Positions 26,502-34,826 of a stretch of 62,845 nt of DNA are shown piece by piece. How positions within the stretch are numbered: the first letter of the stretch is position 1; each line of letters opens with the position of its first letter. Origin of the DNA: Vulcanococcus limneticus LL (GTDB lineage: Bacteria > Cyanobacteriota > Cyanobacteriia > PCC-6307 > Cyanobiaceae); contig NZ_NQLA01000013.1 in NCBI RefSeq assembly GCF_002252705.1, positions 1 through 62,845 on the forward strand, given 5' to 3'. A program made the position numbers and the translations under genes. The notes beneath the pieces are model-generated. The model was not told the origin of the DNA. It was given only the letters and a program-made list of their open reading frames with translations, and did no database searches.

Positions 26502-28478
26502 GATCCGCACGCGGCTGATCTGCAGCTCCTTGTTCATCACCCGCAGGCGCTTGAGCGAGGTGAACACGTCCTCGGGCATGCCCTTGGGCAGATCCACCAT
26601 GCTGTGGCTGTCGAAGATCTGGATGCGGCCGATGCTGCGACCATTCAGGCCGGCCTCATTGGCGATGGCGCCGACGATGTTGCCCGGCTTGACCCGGTCC
26701 TGCCAGCCCACCTCGATGCGGAAGCGCTCCATGTGACCTTCCGGCGGGCCGGCCTGCTCACGGGGGCCGCGGCGGGCGGCGCCAGCGTCGGCGGGGCCGG
26801 GGCGATCGCCGCGTTCCCGCTCACCCCGGCGGCTATCGCGGGCGCCGGGGAGCTGGCGCAGCCAGTTCTCATCGCCGTGGACCAGCAGGGGCTGCTCACC
26901 CACCGCCAGCTGCAGGGCGGCCAGGGCCAGCTGGTCGCCGCTGACACCCTGCTCCCGGGCGACGCGCTGCAGGATTTCGGAGAGCAGGGCCCGTTCTTCC
27001 GCCTTGGGGTCGCGGTTGGACTGCTGGCCAGGATCGGCCTCGACCAAGCTGGTGGCCAGGGTCTTGGTGAGCCGGTCCCGCAGGCGATCGAGGCGGTTCT
27101 GGTTGATGGTGGCGTTGCTGGGCACCTCCATCGGCTCGATCGGCCGGCCCACGGCCCGCTCCAGGCCGCCGAGGAAACGGCGCTCCCGCGGGGTGATGAA
27201 CAGGATCGCGTCGCCGGTGCGGCCGGCCCTGCCGGTGCGGCCGATGCGATGCACGTAGGCCTCTGAATCGAAGGGGATGTCGTAGTTCACCACCAGGGTG
27301 ATGCGATCCACATCCAGGCCGCGGGCGGCCACATCGGTGGCTACGAGGACATCGACACTGCCGCTCTTGAGCCGCTCGATCGTGCGTTCGCGCTGGTTCT
27401 GGGCTACGTCGCCGTTGAGCACGGCCACGTCGTAGCCCTTGGCCTCAAGGGATTCGGCCACAGTGACGGTGATCGCCTTGGTGCGGGCAAAGATGATCAC
27501 CCCCTCCTTGGTTTCCGCCTCGAGCACGCGGCTGAGGGCCTCCAGCTTCTGGGGGCCGTTCACCGTGATGTAGCGCTGGCGGATGCGGCTCGAATCCGAC
27601 CCCTTGGTCTTGATCGTGATCTCGGCCGGATCGTTCAGGTATTGATGGGAGATGCGGCGGATCTCGGCGGGCATGGTGGCCGAGAACAGCACCACCTGGC
27701 GCTTCTCGGGCAGCTGACCCAGCACCCATTCCACGTCGTCGATGAAGCCCATGCGCAGCATCTCGTCGGCTTCGTCGAGCACCAGGCTGCGCAGCCCGGA
27801 CAGGTCGAGGGTGCCCTGGCGCATATGGTCCATCACCCGGCCGGGGGTGCCCACCACCACCTGCACGCCGCGCTTGAGTCGGGCGATCTGGTCGCGGAAA
27901 TCGGCGCCGCCGTAGATGGGAAGCACCCGCAGGTGCGGCAGCTTGGCGGCGTAGCTGTTGAAGGACTCGGCCACCTGGATGGCCAGCTCACGGGTGGGGG
28001 TCAGCACCAGCACCTGGGGGGTGCGCTGGGCCGGATCGAGGGCGGCGAGCAGCGGCAGGGCGAAGGCCGCGGTCTTGCCGGTGCCGGTCTGGGCCTGGCC
28101 CACCAGGTCACGGCCCAGCATCAGCTCGGGGATGGCGGCCTTCTGGATCGGCGAGGGCTCCTGGTAGCCAATGGCCGCCAGGGCTTCGAGCAGTTCGGGG
28201 CCGAAGCCGAAGCCGGAGAAGCCACTGGCTGGGGCTGGGGTGGCGCTGGCGTCGATGTCCTCGCTGAGGACGGCGCTGGCTGTGGTCTCCAGCACATCGC
28301 TGTCGCTGCTGGTCACGACGGACTGGCTCACCGTGGCGCTGGTCACCACGGTGGTTTCGATCTGGTCGCGGAGGATGACGCCCTGGTCCGAGAGCGTTTC
28401 GGAGAGCTGTTCGGATACGTGTTCCGACACGCTGAGATCCACAGAGCAGCTGAAGCTCTCGACGGAGGTATGGGTCAC
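26499..28478 (-). CDS. deaD: DEAD-box ATP-dependent RNA helicase (DeaD/CsdA type)
   Basis: This 659-residue RNA helicase remodels RNA duplexes, typically in ribosome assembly and cold-stressed translation. Residues 1-82 are an acidic Ser/Thr/Val-rich extension. The helicase core follows: Q-motif region GYQEPSPIQKAAIP, Walker A AQTGTGKT (129-136), PTRELAIQV, VLDEADEML, SAT, then domain 2 with ARGLDVDRI and HRIGRTGRAGR. After a charged linker the last 80 residues form a DbpA-type RNA-binding domain (MERFRIEVGWQDRVKPGNIV). ATG 28478 has a roughly 200-bp gene-free leader upstream, typical of cold-regulated helicase mRNAs. A hairpin overlaps its stop codon. Confidence 0.95.
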   Translation of the reverse strand: MTHTSVESFSCSVDLSVSEHVSEQLSETLSDQGVILRDQIETTVVTSATVSQSVVTSSDSDVLETTASAVLSEDIDASATPAPASGFSGFGFGPELLEALAAIGYQEPSPIQKAAIPELMLGRDLVGQAQTGTGKTAAFALPLLAALDPAQRTPQVLVLTPTRELAIQVAESFNSYAAKLPHLRVLPIYGGADFRDQIARLKRGVQVVVGTPGRVMDHMRQGTLDLSGLRSLVLDEADEMLRMGFIDDVEWVLGQLPEKRQVVLFSATMPAEIRRISHQYLNDPAEITIKTKGSDSSRIRQRYITVNGPQKLEALSRVLEAETKEGVIIFARTKAITVTVAESLEAKGYDVAVLNGDVAQNQRERTIERLKSGSVDVLVATDVAARGLDVDRITLVVNYDIPFDSEAYVHRIGRTGRAGRTGDAILFITPRERRFLGGLERAVGRPIEPMEVPSNATINQNRLDRLRDRLTKTLATSLVEADPGQQSNRDPKAEERALLSEILQRVAREQGVSGDQLALAALQLAVGEQPLLVHGDENWLRQLPGARDSRRGERERGDRPGPADAGAARRGPREQAGPPEGHMERFRIEVGWQDRVKPGNIVGAIANEAGLNGRSIGRIQIFDSHSMVDLPKGMPEDVFTSLKRLRVMNKELQISRVRI

Positions 28479-28684
28479 TGGTTAGGTCTGGGCCTGTTGA
28501 TTCCTTCGTCGCAGGCCGGCAGACACCCGTGGATCACTGCGAGCACCGAGGTGAGCCGTTGCGTGGATCCATGGCCTGGGTGCCGATGAATCTGCGGACG
28601 GCTGGTGCGGTCGCGGATCAGAAAACTGCCTTGCCCTTCACAAAGGGTGAAAGACAACCTTAACACCTGGCCCGAAGCACCCCA

Positions 28685-29074
28685 TCAGGCCCGGTTGTAG
28701 TCGTCGGCGAAGCGCTCGATGTCGTCCTCGCGCAGATCGGCTCCCCGCTGCACCTCCACGATCACCAGGTCGCTGGCGCCGGCCGTGGCGCGGTGGATGG
28801 CGCCGCAGGGCACCATCAACACGGTGCCGGGGCTCGCCTCATGCTGCTGGCCATCGCACTCGAGCAGGCCCGAACCGGCCACCACCACCCAGTGCTCGCT
28901 GCGGTGGTGGTGACGCTGCAGGCTGATGCGGGCGCCGGCCTGGATCCAGAGCCGTTTGACCCGATAGCCCTCACCGCCGCCCAGGCCCTCAAACCAACCC
29001 CAGGGCCGCAAGACCCGCTCGCCGCTCTCCTGAGGAGCTGAAGGATCGGCCGAAGGATTGCTGGGCTCACACAT
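28685..29074 (-). CDS. Cupin protein, mannose-6-phosphate isomerase type II-like
   Basis: This 129-residue cupin matches the C-terminal isomerase domain of ManC-type bifunctional enzymes: RPWGWFEGLGGGEGYRVKRL, LQRHHHRSEHWVVVAGSGLL (metal-binding His/Glu set), and VPCGAIHRATA. In that family the full protein also has a GDP-mannose pyrophosphorylase domain, absent here. As a stand-alone cupin it could be a phosphomannose isomerase or merely a metal-binding cupin. It is monocistronic, upstream of the helicase gene on the same strand. Confidence 0.85.
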   Translation of the reverse strand: MCEPSNPSADPSAPQESGERVLRPWGWFEGLGGGEGYRVKRLWIQAGARISLQRHHHRSEHWVVVAGSGLLECDGQQHEASPGTVLMVPCGAIHRATAGASDLVIVEVQRGADLREDDIERFADDYNRA

Positions 29075-29187
29075 GGAGCGGTGTCGGACAGGCCCGGCAG
29101 TGCCTGGACCTTAGGCAGGCTGCACCATCTTCAGACCGGCCCAACCCGGCGGACGCCGCCCCACTGCTGCGCGATGGGGTGCCCTGC

Positions 29188-31047
29188 TCAGGGCAGCAGC
29201 CACTCCGGATCCGGCGGTGTGAAAAGGCTGGCCTGCAGGCGGGCGCGGGTGAGTCCGGTGTAGAGCAGCCGCGGATCCCAGTGGCGACTGGGGGGCAGCA
29301 ACAGCAGCACCTCGCCGTACTGGCTGCCCTGGGACTTGTGGACTGTCAGGGCCAGGGCCGGTTCCGCGCCGACCAGCCGGGCTGGGTGCAGCAGCCTCGG
29401 GCCCGGAAACAGCACGAGCCGCTCGCCCCGGCGCTCCACCAGCACGCCGATGTCGCCGTTGGCCAGGCCCTGCTCCGGCAGGTTGCGCTGGTTCAGCACC
29501 GGCGTGGCCAGGGGCCAGTGCTGCAGCGGGCGGCTCAAGCTATCCCCCAGCAGCTGGCGGTGGATCTCCTCCACCCCCCAGCGCCCCTGGCGGACGGGGC
29601 TGAGCAGGATGCAGGCCTCCAGCTCCGCCAACAGCGCTTCCACTCCACCGGCAAGCGGCGGTTGGGTGGGCGCCCCCGTGGCGGGGGAATCCGGGCTGAG
29701 ATCGGCGTTGGCTTCGGCGGAGGCTTCGGGCCAGGTCAGCGCCAGCGCCAGGGCCCGCAGCCGCTGCTGGTGGGCGCGCAATCGCTCAAGGGCCGGCTGG
29801 GGCGCACGGTTCAGCGGCAGCCGGTGCCAGCGCAGGTTGTCCGCGGGGGAGAGATCCTGCAGCTGCACGAGCAGTGGCGGCGCCTCGCCCGGTGGCAATC
29901 CAGGCCGCAGGCTCTGCGCCACCCGTGCCAGGGCGCCGTTGTTGCGGTAGGTCGTTGTCAGTTCCAGCATCGTCTCCCCCAGGGCGACCTGGCGGGCGGG
30001 CCGGTGCAGCTCCAGCAGTACGGCCCCGGGGCCCACTGGCGCCAGCTGGGCCGGATCCCCCACCAGCACCAGCTGGCAGCGGGCCGGCAGGGCATCCAGC
30101 AGGGCCTGCATCAGGGGCAGATCCACCATCGACACCTCATCCACCACGAGCAGATCGAGACCCAGAGGATTGCGGCGGTGACGGCCAAAGCGCTCGCCGT
30201 TGCTCTCCAGCAGTCGGTGCAGGGTGGTGCATGGGGCGCGCTCCAGCCGGGCCGCGATGGCGGGATCGAGCCGGCCGGAGCCCGCCGCCAGGGCCTGCTG
30301 CAGGCGGGTGGCGGCCTTGCCGGTGGGGGCCGCCAGGTGCAGCCGCAGCATCGGATCGACGGCCAGGGCGGCCCCCAGCATCTGCACGACGGTGCTGGTT
30401 TTGCCGGTGCCGGGGCCGCCGCCGAGCAGCACGAGGCGATGGCGCAGCAGAGCCGCCACGGCCCGCTGCTGCTGGCGGTCGAGGCCATGGCCGGCGGCTG
30501 TGGCCATGGCGCGCTCGATGGTCTCGGGCGGCAGCGGCGGCTCCAGCGGCGCGGCGGCGCGCTCGGCCAGGGTCGCCAGCACCGCCTCGAGCTGGCTGTG
30601 CCAGCGGCGCCAGCGCAGCCGGTCCCCATCCAGCACCAGCGGTGCCTCGATCGGGGTCGTTGGGTCTGCGGGGTGCCCGTTGAGGGCCTCGCCGGGTTGG
30701 GCCAGGGCCTCCGCGCGCACCACCAGCGGCGAATCCTCCAGGGTCCGGCGGTGGCCCTCCGGCCAGTGCGGGGCCGCCACCTCCGCGGGCGCCGGCCCCG
30801 CCAGCGCCAGCTCCAGCTCGCCCCGCTCCAGGGCTGCCGCCAGGGCGGCGATCAGCTCCAGCAGCAGGGGATCACCGGCTCCTCCATAGAGCCGCGGCAG
30901 GGTTTCGAGCAGGGCAGCGGCCAGAGGCCCCAGGGCCTGGGCCTCAGCCCGGGCCGGCTGGGCGGCCGGCGGTTGGAACCCTGGAGGGTCTGCTTGTGGA
31001 TCCGGTGCTGCCGGCAGGTCCGGCGCTGTCTGTGGTTTCCGCGTCAT
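29188..31047 (-). CDS. recD: Exodeoxyribonuclease V alpha subunit (RecD)
   Basis: RecD is the fast 5'-3' helicase of RecBCD, which resects double-strand breaks and degrades linear foreign DNA. It has 619 residues: a variable N-terminal region (1-170), then superfamily 1B helicase motifs, Walker A GGPGTGKTS (210-218), LVVDEVSMVDLPLM, VLVGDPAQLAPVGPGAVL, and near the end ALTVHKSQGSQYGEV and LLYTGLTRA. ATG 31047 overlaps the recB stop by 4 bases (ATGA). The larger open frame upstream is shadow within recB. It is last in recC-recB-recD. Confidence 0.95.
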   Translation of the reverse strand: MTRKPQTAPDLPAAPDPQADPPGFQPPAAQPARAEAQALGPLAAALLETLPRLYGGAGDPLLLELIAALAAALERGELELALAGPAPAEVAAPHWPEGHRRTLEDSPLVVRAEALAQPGEALNGHPADPTTPIEAPLVLDGDRLRWRRWHSQLEAVLATLAERAAAPLEPPLPPETIERAMATAAGHGLDRQQQRAVAALLRHRLVLLGGGPGTGKTSTVVQMLGAALAVDPMLRLHLAAPTGKAATRLQQALAAGSGRLDPAIAARLERAPCTTLHRLLESNGERFGRHRRNPLGLDLLVVDEVSMVDLPLMQALLDALPARCQLVLVGDPAQLAPVGPGAVLLELHRPARQVALGETMLELTTTYRNNGALARVAQSLRPGLPPGEAPPLLVQLQDLSPADNLRWHRLPLNRAPQPALERLRAHQQRLRALALALTWPEASAEANADLSPDSPATGAPTQPPLAGGVEALLAELEACILLSPVRQGRWGVEEIHRQLLGDSLSRPLQHWPLATPVLNQRNLPEQGLANGDIGVLVERRGERLVLFPGPRLLHPARLVGAEPALALTVHKSQGSQYGEVLLLLPPSRHWDPRLLYTGLTRARLQASLFTPPDPEWLLP

Positions 31048-34000
31048 CGGGCGCCCTCCTGCAGGAGCTGGTCGAGGGCCAGCAGGCGCTGCAGCGGCGG
31101 CTGCTCCACCAGCATCCCCGGCACGGGGTCCGCCGTGGTGGGGCCGGGCGCGCCGCGCAGAAACACGTAGGCATAGCCGCCCAGGTGACGCTCCGGCGCG
31201 TAGCCGGGCATGCGCCAGCGCAGGTAGCGGTGCAGGGCCACCAGATAGAGGTGGGCCTGAAGCGGGTAGTGGTTGGCGGCCATCAGTTCGGCCATCGCCA
31301 GCTGGTCGTAGTGGGCCGGGCCGCAAGCCAGGGGCTGGCCGCTGGCGTCGCGCTCCCCCAGCCAGTTGCTCTTCCAGTCGGCCACCCACCAGCGCTCGCC
31401 GCAGCGGAACACCAGGTCGATCGAGCCGGTGAGGAAGCCGCGGCTGGCCACCTCCAGCCGGGAGAGGGCTCTGGCATAGCCGGTGCCGAACAGGCCGCTG
31501 GGATGGGCGGCGAACACCTCCGCCAGGGCCCGGGCCGTGACGCACTGGCGCAGGGCGGACTCCCCGCTGGCCGCACCCATCCCCGCGCCCGCGGGCACCG
31601 CCAGGGGCAGATCGAAGTTCATCTCGTTGAGCCGCTGCCGCTGCTCCAGATCCGCCAGGCGGAATTGGCCGAGGGGGCCGCCGAGGGGCGTGAGTCGCAG
31701 TCGCTCGAGGCCCTCCAGCAGGGGACCAGCAAGGGCCAGGTCCAGGCCGGCCCGCCCCAGCTCCCGGTTCACCACGGCCACCGTGCCCGGGTGGCCGGAC
31801 TCCTGGCGGTAATCGATCTGCTCGAGGATGGCGTGCAGGGCCTCGCCGGGGCCTGCACCGCGGGGAAAGTCCGCCAGGGGACCCCGGCGCTCCAGGGATG
31901 CATCCGGGGCGGGGGGGATCGGCGCCTGGTCGCTCGCCAGGGCGAGGACCTCGCTGTCGCGGCTGAGGGCATCGGTGTCGCGCCCCTCCTCGGCGGCCTG
32001 GGGCGGCAAGGGGCTGGCGCTGTGGGCCCAGCTGGAATAGCTGGCCCGGCCCCAACTGGTGTCGAGCCGGTGCTGGGGGATGGGCCCGCAGCTGAGGGCG
32101 CCCTCGGGAGCCTGCGGGCTCCAGTGCCGCTCAGGGGCGGGGAGTGGGGTGGGATCGAGGCGATGCAGCGGCAGGTCCGTCCGCAGGACGCCGGCGGTGT
32201 CGAGCAGCCAGGGGGCCAGGGGATTGGCAGCGTGCTTCTTCTCCTGCCGCCAGCCGAGCACCAGCAGGTGCTGGGCCCGGGTGGCGGCCACGTAGGCCAG
32301 GCGCTCGCTCTCCTGCTCCTGGGCGAGCTGGTGCTCCAGGGCCGCCTGGCGGCCCACCCCCCAATGGGGACTGAGGTGCAGATCCAGGCGCGCCGCCCGG
32401 CTATCCCGCGGCCGCCAGCGGCGCCCGAGCTCGCGGCTGGCGCTGGTGGGGGGCTGGGGCGCCATCCACAGATAGGGGCAGATCACCACCGGGTACTCCA
32501 GACCCTTGCTGCGGTGCACGGTCACCACCGCGATCGAGGAATCGGCGGCGGCGCTGTGCAGCTGGTGGGCTTCAGGCACCTCCCGGTCGGGATCGAGCCG
32601 AAGGCGCCGCAGCCAGTCGGCCGCGGCGGCAGCCGTGAGGCCGTGGCGGTGCATGTGCTCCTGGGCCAGCTCCGCCGCCTGTTGCAGGTCGGCCAGGGCC
32701 CGCCCCCCCAGCGACAGCCGGGCCAGGCCCTCGGTGCGCAGCAGCTGGCCAAGGGCCGCCATCAGCCCCTGGCGCGGCAGGGCGACGGCCAGGCGGCTGA
32801 GGGCATCGGCCAGCGCATCCCAGGCCTCCGGTGGTGCCGTGGCGATCCGCTCGGCCGACCAGCCCAGCAGCGCTGAGGCCGCCAGCAGCCGCAGCCGGCC
32901 GGCGTGGCCTGGATCCGCCAGGGCATCGAGCAGCCGCTGCAGGCCCGTGGCCCCCTCGCTGGCGAACACATCACCGCGGCTCACCAGCCGGCTGGGCAGG
33001 TGGCGGCGCTCCAGGGCCCGCCGCAGCTCCTCCGCCTGGCTGTGGCGGGCCACCAGCAGGCAGAGATCGCCAGGCTCCAGTGGCCGTTCGCGGCCCGCCG
33101 TGCCCTCCGGGCCGGGCTGCCGCAGCAGCAGGCGGCGCTGCAGCAGATCCAGGCAGAGGCCTGCCACCTGTTCCGGCAGGGTCTCGCTGTCCAGCTCCAG
33201 CAGCTGCAGCGGCGCTTCGCCCGCCGGCAGCAGCAGCTCCCCCTTGCGGGCGCAGGCCTCCACCGCCGGCACAGCCAGTTCGGAGCGCCGCAGGCCAGCG
33301 GGCACCATCAAGGCGTTGAACCCCGCCACCAGCCCCTGGGAGGAGCGGCGGTTCTGGGTGAGGCCGTAGCAGGCGTCGGCCCGCTCGCGGGCCTGGCGGT
33401 AGGTGGCCAGCTCGCCGCCGCGGAAGCGGTAGATGGCCTGCTTCGGGTCACCCACCATCACCAGCAGGTGGCGCGCCGGTTCACCGGCCGCGGCGGTGAA
33501 GGCCCGCTCGAGGATGCGCCACTGGATCGGATCGGTGTCCTGGAACTCGTCGATCAGGGCCACGCGGTAGCGCTCAGCCACCGCCGCGATCAGGGTGCCC
33601 TGGCCGCCGTCCGCCCCGGGATCCAGGCCCTCGAGCAGCTGGCCGAATCCCATACGGCCGCTGCGGCCGCGGCGCCGGGCCAGCTCGCGGCGGCCCCAGT
33701 GGCCGAAGTGCAGCAGCAGCCGCTCGGCGGGCCCATCCACCAGCTCGGCGACCGCCCGCAGCAGCGGCGCCTGCGGCAGGGGCCTGCCCTCCCCTTCGAT
33801 CGGCGCCGTGGCCTTGACGTAGGGACCGGGGTGGAACACGTCGAGCAGCAGGCTTTCGCGGCTCTTCTTGGCGCTGTTGCTGAAGTCCAGCACCTCCGCG
33901 TAGCCCGGCACCGTCCCGTTCTGGGCCGCGATCCAGGTGCTCACCTGCGCGTCCCGCCCGCTGGGCTTGAGCACGTAGGGGTCGTATTTGGCCCCGGCTT

Positions 34001-34826
34001 GCTTCAGGTCGGCGGCGGCGGCGCAGAGGGCCTGCTCCAGGGCCGCCCCCCGCTGCTGCCACTCGGCCTGGAACCGCTCCCAGAGCCCGGGCCAGAGCCC
34101 GTCGAGCTGGGGGGCCAGGGGCTGCTCCAGATCCAGCTCCGCCGGCAGGGGATCCAGCTCCAGGGCGGGATCGCCGTCGAGCCGCTGCAGCAGCTTCTCC
34201 AGCACCTGGGGGTCGAGCCCCCGCTGCCGCAGGCCCGCCAGCAGCGCCGGGGGAACGGGTAGCACCTGCTGCTGCCAGTAGTCGTGGCAGACCTGGGCCC
34301 GCCGCTCCCCGTCGTCGCTCTCCAGCTCCACGGCCGGCCCCAGGCCCGCTTCGAGGGAGCGGCGCTGCAGGGTGCGGCGGCAGAAGCCGTGGATCGTGGT
34401 GATATCGGCCCGATCGAGCTGCTCGAGGGCCAGCAGCAGCTGGCCGCGCAGCCGCTGGCCGTCGTGCTGTTGCTCCAGCCAGGCCAGCAGCACCGGATCG
34501 GGCTGCTGGCCGCCAGGGTCAGGGACCTCCGGATCGGGGGCGCCGGATCCAGGCAGCCTGGCGCTGCCCTCCACCAGGGCCAGGGCCTGCTGCAGGCGCA
34601 GGGCGATCCGGTCCCGCAGCTCGGCGGCGGCGGCCTCGGTGAAGGTCACCACCAGCAGCTCCTGAAGGGTGAGGGGAGCCTCGGGGCGGGTCACCAGCCG
34701 CAGCACCAGGTGGGCCAGGGCAAAGGTCTTGCCGGTGCCGGCGCTGGCCTCCAGCAGCCGCACGCCCGGATCCAGCGGGAAACAGTTGGCCTCGAACGGC
34801 TGCAGGGCGGGGCTGGCGGGGCTCAC
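31044..34826 (-). CDS. recB: Exodeoxyribonuclease V beta subunit (RecB)
   Basis: RecB is the 3'-5' helicase and nuclease subunit of RecBCD. The 1260-residue protein begins with Walker A LEASAGTGKTFALAHLVLRL, followed by VVTFTEAAAAELRDRI, LIDEFQDTDPIQW (Walker B), MVGDPKQAIYRFRGG, TVHRSKGLEYPVV and YVAATRAQHLLVLG. Its C-terminal nuclease domain has WWVADWKSNWLG, the DxK catalytic motif, plus GSIDLVFR. I chose GTG 34826, overlapping the recC stop (GTGA) and directly before the conserved FEANCFPLDPG start; the frame upstream is a recC shadow. Confidence 0.96.
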   Translation of the reverse strand: MSPASPALQPFEANCFPLDPGVRLLEASAGTGKTFALAHLVLRLVTRPEAPLTLQELLVVTFTEAAAAELRDRIALRLQQALALVEGSARLPGSGAPDPEVPDPGGQQPDPVLLAWLEQQHDGQRLRGQLLLALEQLDRADITTIHGFCRRTLQRRSLEAGLGPAVELESDDGERRAQVCHDYWQQQVLPVPPALLAGLRQRGLDPQVLEKLLQRLDGDPALELDPLPAELDLEQPLAPQLDGLWPGLWERFQAEWQQRGAALEQALCAAAADLKQAGAKYDPYVLKPSGRDAQVSTWIAAQNGTVPGYAEVLDFSNSAKKSRESLLLDVFHPGPYVKATAPIEGEGRPLPQAPLLRAVAELVDGPAERLLLHFGHWGRRELARRRGRSGRMGFGQLLEGLDPGADGGQGTLIAAVAERYRVALIDEFQDTDPIQWRILERAFTAAAGEPARHLLVMVGDPKQAIYRFRGGELATYRQARERADACYGLTQNRRSSQGLVAGFNALMVPAGLRRSELAVPAVEACARKGELLLPAGEAPLQLLELDSETLPEQVAGLCLDLLQRRLLLRQPGPEGTAGRERPLEPGDLCLLVARHSQAEELRRALERRHLPSRLVSRGDVFASEGATGLQRLLDALADPGHAGRLRLLAASALLGWSAERIATAPPEAWDALADALSRLAVALPRQGLMAALGQLLRTEGLARLSLGGRALADLQQAAELAQEHMHRHGLTAAAAADWLRRLRLDPDREVPEAHQLHSAAADSSIAVVTVHRSKGLEYPVVICPYLWMAPQPPTSASRELGRRWRPRDSRAARLDLHLSPHWGVGRQAALEHQLAQEQESERLAYVAATRAQHLLVLGWRQEKKHAANPLAPWLLDTAGVLRTDLPLHRLDPTPLPAPERHWSPQAPEGALSCGPIPQHRLDTSWGRASYSSWAHSASPLPPQAAEEGRDTDALSRDSEVLALASDQAPIPPAPDASLERRGPLADFPRGAGPGEALHAILEQIDYRQESGHPGTVAVVNRELGRAGLDLALAGPLLEGLERLRLTPLGGPLGQFRLADLEQRQRLNEMNFDLPLAVPAGAGMGAASGESALRQCVTARALAEVFAAHPSGLFGTGYARALSRLEVASRGFLTGSIDLVFRCGERWWVADWKSNWLGERDASGQPLACGPAHYDQLAMAELMAANHYPLQAHLYLVALHRYLRWRMPGYAPERHLGGYAYVFLRGAPGPTTADPVPGMLVEQPPLQRLLALDQLLQEGAR

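Noticed and set aside
29179-31170. Long plus-strand frame opposite recD
   Set aside because: Antisense to a gene with clear helicase motifs; low-complexity Gln/His/Arg composition.
31047-32055. Extension of the recD frame upstream to 32055
   Set aside because: It overlaps the recB nuclease domain, lacks motifs, and ATG 31047 overlaps the recB stop as expected in an operon.
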